Shown: positions 25,886 to 33,324 of the stretch, one piece after another
Numbering within the stretch: position 1 is the first letter of the stretch
How the letters are laid out: every line of letters starts with the position of its first letter
Source: Blastococcus aurantiacus
Lineage (GTDB): Bacteria; Actinomycetota; Actinomycetes; Mycobacteriales; Geodermatophilaceae
Assembly: GCF_900102425.1 (NCBI RefSeq)
Contig: NZ_FNBT01000003.1
Location: 310,001-374,000 of the forward strand
Reading direction: 5' to 3'
DNA length: 64,000 nucleotides
Program-made: the position numbers and the translations under genes
The notes under the pieces: model-generated
Databases searched by the model: none
Seen by the model: the letters and a program-made list of their open reading frames with translations, nothing else
What the model was told of the DNA's origin: nothing

Positions 25886-26044
25886 TCAGGCGAGCGAGCC
25901 GACGAACTCGGACAGGGACGTCGCGGCGTCCCCGAGTGCCGTGCCGGCGGTGCGGACCATGTCCGCGGAGTCTTCGGGGTTCTGGATGACGTACCAGATC
26001 GCGAAGGCGACCACGAGCCAGGTGATGACCTTCTTCAGGTTCAC
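25886..26044 (-). CDS. small membrane protein (52 aa)
   Basis: Starts at the GTG at 26044, directly behind a good GGAGGTGAC ribosome binding site, giving a 52-residue product. It has a short amphipathic start (NLKKVI), one transmembrane helix (TWLVVAFAIWYVIQ) and a C-terminal helix with AGTALGDAATSLSEFVGS. An in-frame ATG at 26149 would add 35 Arg/Pro-rich residues and is unlikely. No named family recognised. It is the first gene of a likely operon with the PH-domain and PHP genes. Confidence 0.72.
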   Translation of the reverse strand: MNLKKVITWLVVAFAIWYVIQNPEDSADMVRTAGTALGDAATSLSEFVGSLA

Positions 26045-26198
26045 CGTCACCTCCGAGGGTGCTCGAACGGGCAGGCCGGAGGGAGCACCGGCATGCGTGG
26101 GAAGACCCGCCCGGACGTGCGGCGGACGCGTTCGTCCCATGGGTAACACAGACCCCAGGGGTCACCCCCGCGACGCGCCGATCATGAACCGAGGCGAG

Positions 26199-26217
26199 CC
26201 GGTCCGTCACGGACCGG
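26199..26217. terminator. post-stop palindrome CCGGTCC...GGACCGG after DUF6758 gene
   Basis: Immediately downstream of the TGA (26218-26220, minus strand) lies CCGGTCC-GTGAC-GGACCGG, a 7-bp stem with 5-nt loop (9-bp arms as a palindrome). No U-run. A matching element follows mtrA. Confidence 0.55.
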
Positions 26218-26841
26218 TCAGCTGCCGGGCAGCAGGTGCTCGCTCGGTGGGCCCAGCGGCAGGTCGGGGTAGATGCGTTCGCGCAGGTCCAGCAGCCGTG
26301 GCTCCTCGGCGAGCAGCCAGGCGGCGTTCATCGGCCAGGTCACCAGCCACAGCCAGACGCCGTATGCCTCCCCCACGAAGGCGGCGCGGTCGTCGGTGGT
26401 CGGGACCGCCCACAGCGGAGCGCGCTGGCCGGCCGCCTCGACGGCCACCGAGGAGGGGCCGGAGATGACGTCGCCCGGGTCGAGCCCGGGCAGACCGGCG
26501 TAGCCGCAGCCCACGCCGGTGCCGGGCTCCTCGGCGACGAGGACCAGTTCGGCCGAGCCGCCCAGGGGTGCGGGCCCGGCGGTGTCGACGACGATCGCGC
26601 GGGCGCCGGGCTCCCCACCCCACGCGAGTCCGGTCACCGCCCAGCCGGCGGGCATGGGGTCGGGCACCCAGGCCGGCACGCGGGCGTCGGCGGTGACGGC
26701 GGCGATGGCGTCGTGGGCGACCAGCACGGTGTGGTGCAGCGGCGTGACGGCGCCGTGCCGGTGGCACCAGGCCTGCGCCGCCGACCCGGGTCGCACCTGC
26801 AACGGCTCGCCGCATCGGGGGCAGACCGGCGAGACGCTCAT
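26218..26841 (-). CDS. DUF6758-type protein with N-terminal zinc ribbon
   Basis: A 207-residue soluble protein conserved in actinomycetes. The N-terminus SPVCPRCGEPLQVR with a second Cys/His cluster WCHRHG suggests a small zinc-binding ribbon. The remainder has repeated Gly-rich strands and the Trp-rich stretch GEAYGVWLWLVTWPMNAAWLL, probably amphipathic. Function unknown. It is divergent from the NUDIX gene. I place it in DUF6758 from memory of the family's shape, so the name is less certain than the gene. Confidence 0.7.
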   Translation of the reverse strand: MSVSPVCPRCGEPLQVRPGSAAQAWCHRHGAVTPLHHTVLVAHDAIAAVTADARVPAWVPDPMPAGWAVTGLAWGGEPGARAIVVDTAGPAPLGGSAELVLVAEEPGTGVGCGYAGLPGLDPGDVISGPSSVAVEAAGQRAPLWAVPTTDDRAAFVGEAYGVWLWLVTWPMNAAWLLAEEPRLLDLRERIYPDLPLGPPSEHLLPGS

Positions 26842-26924
26842 CGGGCAATACCGTCCTGTGGCTTCACGGAATCGTCAAGCGCTGGGGTGGACGTGGGCCG
26901 GGAACGGCCCTGACGTGCGGCCCG

Positions 26925-26930
26925 TAGCGT
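26925..26930 (+). promoter_or_regulatory. -10 hexamer TAGCGT for leaderless NUDIX gene
   Basis: TAGCGT ends 7 nt before the ATG at 26938. It favours that ATG over the GTG at 26929. Confidence 0.5.
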
Positions 26931-26937
26931 GCCGGTC

Positions 26938-27351
26938 ATGGCTGGCGAGCTCCCGGTGGTGCCGTGCGTGGGGGCGGTCCTGCTGGACGAGGCGGGCCGA
27001 CTGCTGCTGATCCGGCGCGGCCACGCGCCGTCGGCCGGGCTGTGGTCGGTGCCCGGCGGGCGCGTGGAGCCGGGCGAGACGCTCGAGGACGCCGTCGTCC
27101 GGGAGGTGCGGGAGGAGACCGGCCTGCTCGTGCGGCCCGGCGCCGTGGCGGGGCGGCTGTCCATCCCCGGGGACGGCGTGGTCTACGACGTGACCGACTT
27201 CGTGTGCACCCTGGTCGGGCCGCCGGCCGAGCCGGTGGCGGGTGACGACGCCGCCGACGCGCTCTTCGCCGACGCCGTCACGCGGGCGGGGCTGGCCTGC
27301 ACGCCGCGCCTGCTGGAGACGCTGCGGCAGTGGGGCGCGCTGCCGGCCTGA
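26938..27351 (+). CDS. NUDIX hydrolase
   Basis: A 137-residue pyrophosphohydrolase of the MutT/NUDIX superfamily. The NUDIX box is complete: [20 protein letters not shown] followed by TGL (GX5EX7REUXEEXGU). The preceding [20 protein letters not shown] is the usual substrate loop. It hydrolyses a nucleoside diphosphate linked to some moiety; the particular substrate (ADP-ribose, damaged dNTP or other) is not shown by these motifs. Monocistronic. Confidence 0.9.
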   Translation: MAGELPVVPCVGAVLLDEAGRLLLIRRGHAPSAGLWSVPGGRVEPGETLEDAVVREVREETGLLVRPGAVAGRLSIPGDGVVYDVTDFVCTLVGPPAEPVAGDDAADALFADAVTRAGLACTPRLLETLRQWGALPA

Positions 27352-27385
27352 GGTCCTCCCCCGGCCGGCAGCGCCCTCGCCGGGC

Positions 27386-27895
27386 TCAGCCGCGGGGCTT
27401 GGGCTCCGGGCGGCCGGGCTGCTCGCCGCCACGGGCCTCGCCGTAGGAGCGCTTGGGCACCATGACCTTGCGGCGGAAGATGCAGACGATCGTGCCGTCC
27501 TGCTTGTAGCCGATGGTCTCGACGTAGACGACGCCACGGTCGTCCTTGGACTTCGACTCGGTCTTGTCGAGGACCGTGGTCTCGCCGTAGATGGTGTCGC
27601 CGTGGAACGTCGGCGCGACGTGGCGCAGCGACTCGACCTCGAGGTTGGCGATGGCCTTGCCGGAGACGTCGGCGACGCTCATGCCCAGCAGCAGCGAGTA
27701 GATGTAGTTGCCGACGACGACGTTCTTGCCGAAGTCGGTGGTGTTCTCCGCGTAGTTCACGTCCATGTGCAGCGGGTGGTGGTTCATCGTGATCAGGCAG
27801 AAGAGGTGGTCGTCGTACTCGGTGACGGTCTTCCCGGGCCAGTGCTTGTAGACCGCGCCGACCTCGAACTCTTCGTAGTACCGACCGAACTGCAT
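27386..27895 (-). CDS. MaoC family dehydratase
   Basis: A 169-residue hot-dog fold protein of the MaoC (R-specific enoyl-CoA hydratase/mesaconyl-CoA hydratase) family. The hydratase motif is ITMNHHPLHMDVNYAENTTDFG, with Asp/His catalytic residues, then VVGNYIYSLLLGMSV and APTFHGDTIYGETTVLDK. It hydrates an acyl-enoyl-CoA; the exact acyl chain is unknown. The start is the ATG at 27895; the longer upstream open frame is spurious. No ligase or dehydrogenase genes adjoin it. Confidence 0.87.
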   Translation of the reverse strand: MQFGRYYEEFEVGAVYKHWPGKTVTEYDDHLFCLITMNHHPLHMDVNYAENTTDFGKNVVVGNYIYSLLLGMSVADVSGKAIANLEVESLRHVAPTFHGDTIYGETTVLDKTESKSKDDRGVVYVETIGYKQDGTIVCIFRRKVMVPKRSYGEARGGEQPGRPEPKPRG

Positions 27896-28113
27896 CTGCT
27901 GGCTCCCGACGTCGACTCGCGTGCGGGCGCAGCGGATCGTGGCGGCGCAGGCCGACCGGGCACCCGGCCATCGGCTGCCCACCACGACCCGGTGGCCCGT
28001 CTGACGGGTCGTGATCCTACGGACGGCCCCTCGGCGCGCACGCCGAGTGCCCCGGACGGGCGACCGCGGTGGCCGGGGCCGACGTCGGCACCCCGGCCGC
28101 CGCAGCCGGGCCC
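27896..28113. other. 218-nt intergenic region between MaoC and WXG100 genes
   Basis: No coding frame with support. It holds a CTCGGCG-CGCA-CGCCGAG hairpin (28030-28047), a likely stop for the WXG100 transcript, and a TAGGAT hexamer at 28014-28019 on the minus strand that could be a -10 element for the MaoC gene. Confidence 0.4.
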
Positions 28114-28407
28114 TCAGAGCAGCGCGCCGATGCGTGCAGCCATGTCGGCCTCGTGCTGCTGGTAGGAGCCGGCGACGCCGGTGAGCAGGCCACCCATGCC
28201 GTTGAGGGCGTCGCTCACCCCCTGCGCGGAGCGACGCCACTGCTCGTACAGCTCGGTGAACTGCAGCGCGGCCTGGCTGTCCGTCCAGCCGTCGAGCACC
28301 GACGTGTTGATGTTGCCCGACAGGGTGGCGTGGCGCGCCGTGCTCTCCGCGGCCTCGGCGCGGCACTGCCCCGCCATGGACTGGAGCGTGGCGATGTCGA
28401 CCTTCAC
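28114..28407 (-). CDS. WXG100 family type VII secretion substrate
   Basis: A 97-residue two-helix protein of ESAT-6/CFP-10 size. The turn between helices reads VLDGWTDSQAA (Trp then Asp, not the canonical W-x-G), followed by ALQFTELYEQWRRSAQG. The C-terminus has SYQQHEADM, matching the YxxxD/E export signal. The GTG at 28407 is preceded by GAGGAGGAGG, with TACCGT at 28449-28454 as likely -10. It is divergent from the EccC-type gene across 154 nt, consistent with substrate and motor being co-controlled. Only one WXG100 gene is present, so a homodimer is likely. Confidence 0.85.
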   Translation of the reverse strand: MKVDIATLQSMAGQCRAEAAESTARHATLSGNINTSVLDGWTDSQAALQFTELYEQWRRSAQGVSDALNGMGGLLTGVAGSYQQHEADMAARIGALL

Positions 28408-28561
28408 GGGACCTCCTCCTCGACCCGGGACCGTCCCGGTGGGGGCGAACGGTAGGTCGGCGGGCACGGGGCGAGCGCCCGCTCGTCCACAGGGCGCACC
28501 GTCGTCCACAGGCGCGGCCGGAGGGGCGCCCCGGCCGTCCCCGGCCGGGGACGATGCGCCG

Positions 28562-31500
28562 GTGACTCCACCTCCGGCACCCGACGACCGGCCTGCACGC
28601 TCGTCCCGGGTCTGGACGCTCCGCGGTGACGAGGGCGTCGTCGACGTCGAGGTCACCGCGGGCGACGACCACCGTGTGGCCGACGTCCTGCCCCTCCTGC
28701 GCAGGACCCTCGGCGTGCCGGTCCCCGGGCTCTGGTCGGGGCCCGCGCGCCTGGCTGCCGACGCGCCGCTCAGCTCCGCCCCGCTGCGTCACGGCGCGCT
28801 CCTGGGCCTGGGGCCGCCGAAGGGGCCCTCGGCGACCGCCCGCGGGCCGCTCGAGCTGCAGGTGACGGGCGGGCCGGACGCGGGTCGCGCCCTCGCCCTG
28901 GACCGGGGGCCGCACGTCGTGGGGCGCGGGGACGGGTGCAGCGTGCAGATCCCGGACCCGGACATCTCCCGGAGACACCTCGAGATCCGTGTCGGCGAGG
29001 GGGCCGTGGAGGTCCGCGACCTCGGGTCGACCAACGGCAGCCTCCTCGACGACGCTCCGCTCGACGGCGTCTTCCGGCCGTGGCCGCCGGGGAGCCGGCT
29101 CCGGCTCGGCGCCACCTCCCTCGCGGTGAGCGGCACCGCGGACCCGCCGGCGGTGCTGGAGGCACAGGTCGGTGGGCGCACGGTGATCCGTCCCCTGCAC
29201 CGGCTCAGGGTTCTCCACGAGGAGCGCGAGGTGTCCCTCCCCCGTCCCCCCGCGGAGGTCCCGCGGCGCCGCCTGGCCTGGGTCGCAGTGCTGCTGCCCG
29301 CGGTCGGGGGCGTCCTGCTGGCGTGGCTGCTGCGCACGCCGACGTTCCTGTTCTTCGCCCTCCTGAGCCCGCTGGTGGCGCTGGGCACGTGGGCATCCGA
29401 CCGCTGGTCGGGGCGACGAAGCACCCGTCGGGAGCGGGCGGCCTACCGCGAGGACCTGGCCGCTGCCCGGGGACGCCTCGACGACGCCGTCCGCGAGGAC
29501 GTCCTGGTGGCCGAGGGCGAGCACCCCGATCCGGCGACGGTCGCCGCAGCGGTACGCCGCCGCTCCGCCCAGGTGTGGAGCCGCGGGTCCACCGGCACGG
29601 ACCCGCTCGTGATCCGCCTCGGCACCGGCCCGGGGGCGGTACGGGTCACCCGCCGCGAGGAGGGCGGCCGGCCGGAGCGGGAAGTGGCCGAACACGTGCC
29701 CGTGTGCGTCGACCTGACCGCCGCCGGAGGTCTGGCCATGGTCGGGCCGCGCGCCCAGGCGCTCGGAGCGATGCGCGCCGTCCTCGCCCAGCTCACCGCA
29801 CTGCATCCCCCGGACGCCCTGGGACTGGTCCTGCTCACCAGCCGCGACCGTGTCGCCGACTGGACGTGGGCCCGGTGGCTCCCCCATCTGCCCGCCGGTG
29901 CCGCGCACGCGGAGGCCGAGCCGTCCACGTCGTCCCCCGGGGCGGAGAGGTCCCTGCGGACGATCCTCGCCGGGGTGGACCCCGACCGGACCGCATCCGC
30001 GCCCCGGGCGGTGGTCGTGGTGGACCGGCAGGTCGACGGGCGGACGGCCGCCCTGCTCCGCGTCGCCCGCGATGTGGGTGTCCTGGTGCTCACGACCGCG
30101 GAGCGGCCAGGCGAGCTACCGGTCGCCGTCGACGCCTCGCTCACCCTCGCCGGGGAGACTGCGAGCACCGGACTCCTCGCCCAGGACCGCGCCCCCGACC
30201 GGACCGCCGTGCTCGTCGACCGCATCTCCGCCGAGGTGGCGAGCGAACTGGCGCGCGACCTGGCGGACCTCGTACCGGCGAGCTCGGGTGCCGCGCTGCC
30301 GAGGGAGGTCCGCCTGCTGGAGCTGCCGGACTGTGCGATCCCGGACCCCGCGGACGCCGCGGCCGGCCGCTGGTCCGACGCCCGGAACGCGCTGCGCACG
30401 ACCCTGGGCCGCTCGGCGGACGGACCGGTGGTCGTCGACCTGTGCCGGGACGGTCCGCACGCCCTGGTCGCCGGCACGACCGGATCGGGCAAGTCCGAGC
30501 TGCTGCAGTCGCTGATCGCCGGCCTGGCGCTGAACCACCCGCCGGACCGCTGCTCGTTCCTGCTCGTCGACTACAAGGGCGGCGCCGCTTTCGCCGACGC
30601 GGCCGGCCTGCCGCACACGGTCGGGATGCTCACCGATCTGGACGGCTCGACCACCGCACGGGCGCTGCGGTCGCTGTCCGCGGAGCTGTCCAGTCGCGAG
30701 GCGCTCCTCGCCGCGCACGGCGTCTCCGATCTCGCGGCGCTGCCCGCGACGGTCGCGCTGGCCCGGCTGGTCATCGTCGTCGACGAGTTCGCCACGCTGG
30801 CCGAGGAGCTCCCGGGCTTCGTGCCCGGGCTGGTCGGGATCGCCCAGCGCGGTCGCTCACTGGGCATCCACCTCGTCCTCGCCACGCAGCGTCCCGGTGG
30901 TGTGGTCTCCCCCGAGATCCGTGCCAACTGCACCCTGCGCATCTGCCTCCGCACGACCGACGAGGCCGACTCCCGCGATGTCGTGGGGACACCTGCCGCG
31001 GCACACCTGCCCGTGCACGCCCCCGGGCGCGCGCTCCTGCGCCGCGGCAGCGGGGAGCCGCGCACCTTCCAGGCGGCCCGCGTCGCGGTCCCCGTCCCCA
31101 GCGCCCCGGAAGGGCCCGAGGTCCGACTCTGGGTGTGGCCGGGCGGCAACCGACCCGGACGGCGGGCCGCCACGGGAGCCACCGACCTCTCCCGGCTGGT
31201 CGACGCCCTGTCCCGCTCGGCGGAGGCACGCGGTACCGCCGCGCCCCACCGCCCCTGGCAGCCGCCTCTGCCCGACATCGTCCGGCAGGCCGACCTCGAC
31301 GCCACCGCGCCCGGACCGGCAGCGGAGCAGGCAGGTGCCCGCCTCCGGATCGGCCTCGTGGACCGGCCCGACCGGCAGGCCCAGGAACCGCTGGAGCTGG
31401 ATCTCACCGCCGGTGGGGGCGTCCTGGCCGTGGGCGGTCCACGGAGCGGGCGCACGACGCTGCTGCGCTCGGTGCTGCGCTCGGCGACCGCCCGGCTCGG

Positions 31501-32734
31501 GCCCGGGGAGCTGCACGTCCACGTGCTCGAGACCGCGGGCGGTGCGCTCTGCGCCGAGGCCGCGGCGCTGCCGCACGCGGGCACCACGATCAGCGGCGCC
31601 GACGCGTTCCGCACCGTGCGCCTGCTCGACCGCCTGAACCGGGAGGTGGACGCCCGCCGCACCGCACCGCCGGGGAGCTCGGCACCCCTCGTACTGGTGC
31701 TGGTCGACGGCGTCGAGGCCGCCGGCGCACTGCTCGACGAGGCCGAGCCGGGGCGGGGGTCGGACGGGCTGCTGCGGCTGGTCCGCGACGGCGCAGCCGT
31801 TGGGGTCACGTGCGTGCTGACCGCCGATCGGGCGCTGCCGGGCGGACGCCTGGCGGCCGCGGCGCGGATGCGCCTGCTGCTGCCGCTCCCCGACCGGGCC
31901 GACTACGCCGTCGCGGGCGTGACTGCCCGAGCCGTTCCCACCCACCGACCGCCCGGCCGCGCCCTGCTCGGCGAGGACGCGCTCGAGTGCCAGCTGGCAC
32001 TGCCCCCGTCGACTGCACCACGGACCGTCGACCGGCCCGGCACGGCAGCGTCGGCGGCGCCCCTGTGCATCGCCGACCTCCCGGCCGATCCGGTCCTGCC
32101 GCCGGACGTCTCCGTGCCGGACGAGCCCTCCGGCAGGGGATGCTGGTTGGCGGTCGGACCGGGCGGCGACGACGGTGCCCTGCTGGGCGTCGACCTCCAC
32201 CGCACCGGTGGCCTCCTGGTCATCGGCCCGCCGCGCAGCGGGCGGACGACGGCGCTGGAGTCGTTCGCCCGCCGCCTGGCCGCCTCGGGCGGCGAAGTCG
32301 CCCGGTTGTCACCACCGCACGCCGCACCGGAGGGCGACGCGTCGCAGCGGTGGCTGGACGCGACCGATCCGGAAGCGGTGCTCGCCTGGGCGGAAGGTCT
32401 GCGGGGCCGGCGCGGCATCCTGCTGGCCGACGACCTGGGGCCCTCCGCGGAGTACTCCGGCATCGCCGCCCTGCCGCGGACCGGGATAGTGCTGCTGGCG
32501 GCCGGGAGCTCCGGGCAGCTGACCGGCCATTACCAGGGACCGGTGGCGGCCCTCCGCCGAGCGCGGACCGGCCTGCTGCTCCGCCCCGGGCCCGCCGATG
32601 CCGAGACCGTCGGGATCCGGCTGCCCCGGCTGCCCGTGGCCGCGCGGCCAGGCAGCGGCTGGCTGGTCACCGACGGCGCCGCCCAGCGTGTGCAGGTCGC
32701 GCGGACGCCGCCCGATCCCGCGCCGGGGCGGTGA
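28562..32734 (+). CDS. EccC/EssC-type FtsK-SpoIIIE ATPase with N-terminal FHA domain
   Basis: Motor-like protein of type VII secretion, 1390 residues from GTG 28562. Order: a ubiquitin-like N-terminal segment (about 10-85), an FHA domain (about 97-190; HVVGRGDGCSVQIPD, ISRRHLEI, LGSTNGS), two transmembrane helices (about 238-280), and three FtsK/SpoIIIE ATPase domains. Domain 1 has intact Walker A GTTGSGKS at 638-645 and Walker B VIVVDEFATL. Domains 2 (GPRSGRTT, from 960) and 3 (GPPRSGRTT, from 1222) have Arg for the Walker Lys and lack a clear DE. The FHA-plus-ATPase layout resembles EssC. No EccB, EccD, EccE or mycosin lies nearby. Confidence 0.88.
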   Translation: MTPPPAPDDRPARSSRVWTLRGDEGVVDVEVTAGDDHRVADVLPLLRRTLGVPVPGLWSGPARLAADAPLSSAPLRHGALLGLGPPKGPSATARGPLELQVTGGPDAGRALALDRGPHVVGRGDGCSVQIPDPDISRRHLEIRVGEGAVEVRDLGSTNGSLLDDAPLDGVFRPWPPGSRLRLGATSLAVSGTADPPAVLEAQVGGRTVIRPLHRLRVLHEEREVSLPRPPAEVPRRRLAWVAVLLPAVGGVLLAWLLRTPTFLFFALLSPLVALGTWASDRWSGRRSTRRERAAYREDLAAARGRLDDAVREDVLVAEGEHPDPATVAAAVRRRSAQVWSRGSTGTDPLVIRLGTGPGAVRVTRREEGGRPEREVAEHVPVCVDLTAAGGLAMVGPRAQALGAMRAVLAQLTALHPPDALGLVLLTSRDRVADWTWARWLPHLPAGAAHAEAEPSTSSPGAERSLRTILAGVDPDRTASAPRAVVVVDRQVDGRTAALLRVARDVGVLVLTTAERPGELPVAVDASLTLAGETASTGLLAQDRAPDRTAVLVDRISAEVASELARDLADLVPASSGAALPREVRLLELPDCAIPDPADAAAGRWSDARNALRTTLGRSADGPVVVDLCRDGPHALVAGTTGSGKSELLQSLIAGLALNHPPDRCSFLLVDYKGGAAFADAAGLPHTVGMLTDLDGSTTARALRSLSAELSSREALLAAHGVSDLAALPATVALARLVIVVDEFATLAEELPGFVPGLVGIAQRGRSLGIHLVLATQRPGGVVSPEIRANCTLRICLRTTDEADSRDVVGTPAAAHLPVHAPGRALLRRGSGEPRTFQAARVAVPVPSAPEGPEVRLWVWPGGNRPGRRAATGATDLSRLVDALSRSAEARGTAAPHRPWQPPLPDIVRQADLDATAPGPAAEQAGARLRIGLVDRPDRQAQEPLELDLTAGGGVLAVGGPRSGRTTLLRSVLRSATARLGPGELHVHVLETAGGALCAEAAALPHAGTTISGADAFRTVRLLDRLNREVDARRTAPPGSSAPLVLVLVDGVEAAGALLDEAEPGRGSDGLLRLVRDGAAVGVTCVLTADRALPGGRLAAAARMRLLLPLPDRADYAVAGVTARAVPTHRPPGRALLGEDALECQLALPPSTAPRTVDRPGTAASAAPLCIADLPADPVLPPDVSVPDEPSGRGCWLAVGPGGDDGALLGVDLHRTGGLLVIGPPRSGRTTALESFARRLAASGGEVARLSPPHAAPEGDASQRWLDATDPEAVLAWAEGLRGRRGILLADDLGPSAEYSGIAALPRTGIVLLAAGSSGQLTGHYQGPVAALRRARTGLLLRPGPADAETVGIRLPRLPVAARPGSGWLVTDGAAQRVQVARTPPDPAPGR

Positions 32735-32740
32735 CAGGCC

Positions 32741-33253
32741 TCAGAGCAGCTCGAGCGCGGGGCCCAGTTCCTGCGTCGCGTACCAGGCGAGCTCGTGACC
32801 CTCGGCCTGGTCGACGACGAACTGGGCGTCCTCGCTGCCGAGGTCGGCCTCCAGGACCACGTTGACCGCGGCCCGCACGTCCTCCTCCGCCTCGCTGCCG
32901 TCGATGTGGGCGCTGGCGACGTCCCGCATCCGGACGTCGGCGCGGACGCGCACCGCGCCTCGCTCCACGTGCGGGTCGTCCATCACGTCGACCTGGTCGT
33001 CCGGCACGTCGGCCGCCAGGACGACCCGCCGTCGGACGGCCATGGGATCCACGTCGAGCAACCGGAGGCTGGCGCGCGCCGCCGTCAGCAGCGCGGCGTA
33101 CTCCAGCTCCTCGAGGTCGGCCGAGGGATCGCTGCGTCCGTAGAACTCGCGCAGCTGCGGAGTGACGGCGAACGCCGTGTGCGGCCCGGTCAGCAGGCCC
33201 TCGTCCAGCAGCGTCCGCAGCACGGACGTGGTGGCCGGCAGGTACACGCGCAC
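32741..33253 (-). CDS. DUF6912 family protein
   Basis: A 170-residue protein starting MRVYLPATTSVLRTLLDEG and containing PHTAFAVTPQLREFYG, the recognisable front of an actinobacteria-wide family (DUF6912, name from memory). The middle has ELEYAALLTAARASLRLL, then strands VRRRVVLAADVPDDQV and AVRVRADVRMRDVASAHIDG. It is acidic overall. Function unknown. The GTG at 33253 has AGGAGGC upstream and a TACCGT hexamer further up. It is convergent with the EccC-type gene, only 6 nt between stops. Confidence 0.75.
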   Translation of the reverse strand: MRVYLPATTSVLRTLLDEGLLTGPHTAFAVTPQLREFYGRSDPSADLEELEYAALLTAARASLRLLDVDPMAVRRRVVLAADVPDDQVDVMDDPHVERGAVRVRADVRMRDVASAHIDGSEAEEDVRAAVNVVLEADLGSEDAQFVVDQAEGHELAWYATQELGPALELL

Positions 33254-33324
33254 GCCGGTTGCCTCCTGTCGTAGATGGAACGACGACGGTATCCCGCACG
33301 GCGCCGTCGCCCCTCACGGACCGG

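Noticed and set aside
27386-29908. Single 840-codon minus-strand frame spanning MaoC, WXG100 and the start of the EccC-type region
   Set aside because: Only its last 169 codons match a family (MaoC). The rest is frame read-through opposite real genes, and the MaoC start at 27895 has its own ribosome binding site.
28936-32865. Second plus-strand frame of about 1309 codons over the EccC-type gene
   Set aside because: Arg/Pro/Gly-rich low-complexity shadow of the real frame, which carries FHA and three P-loops.
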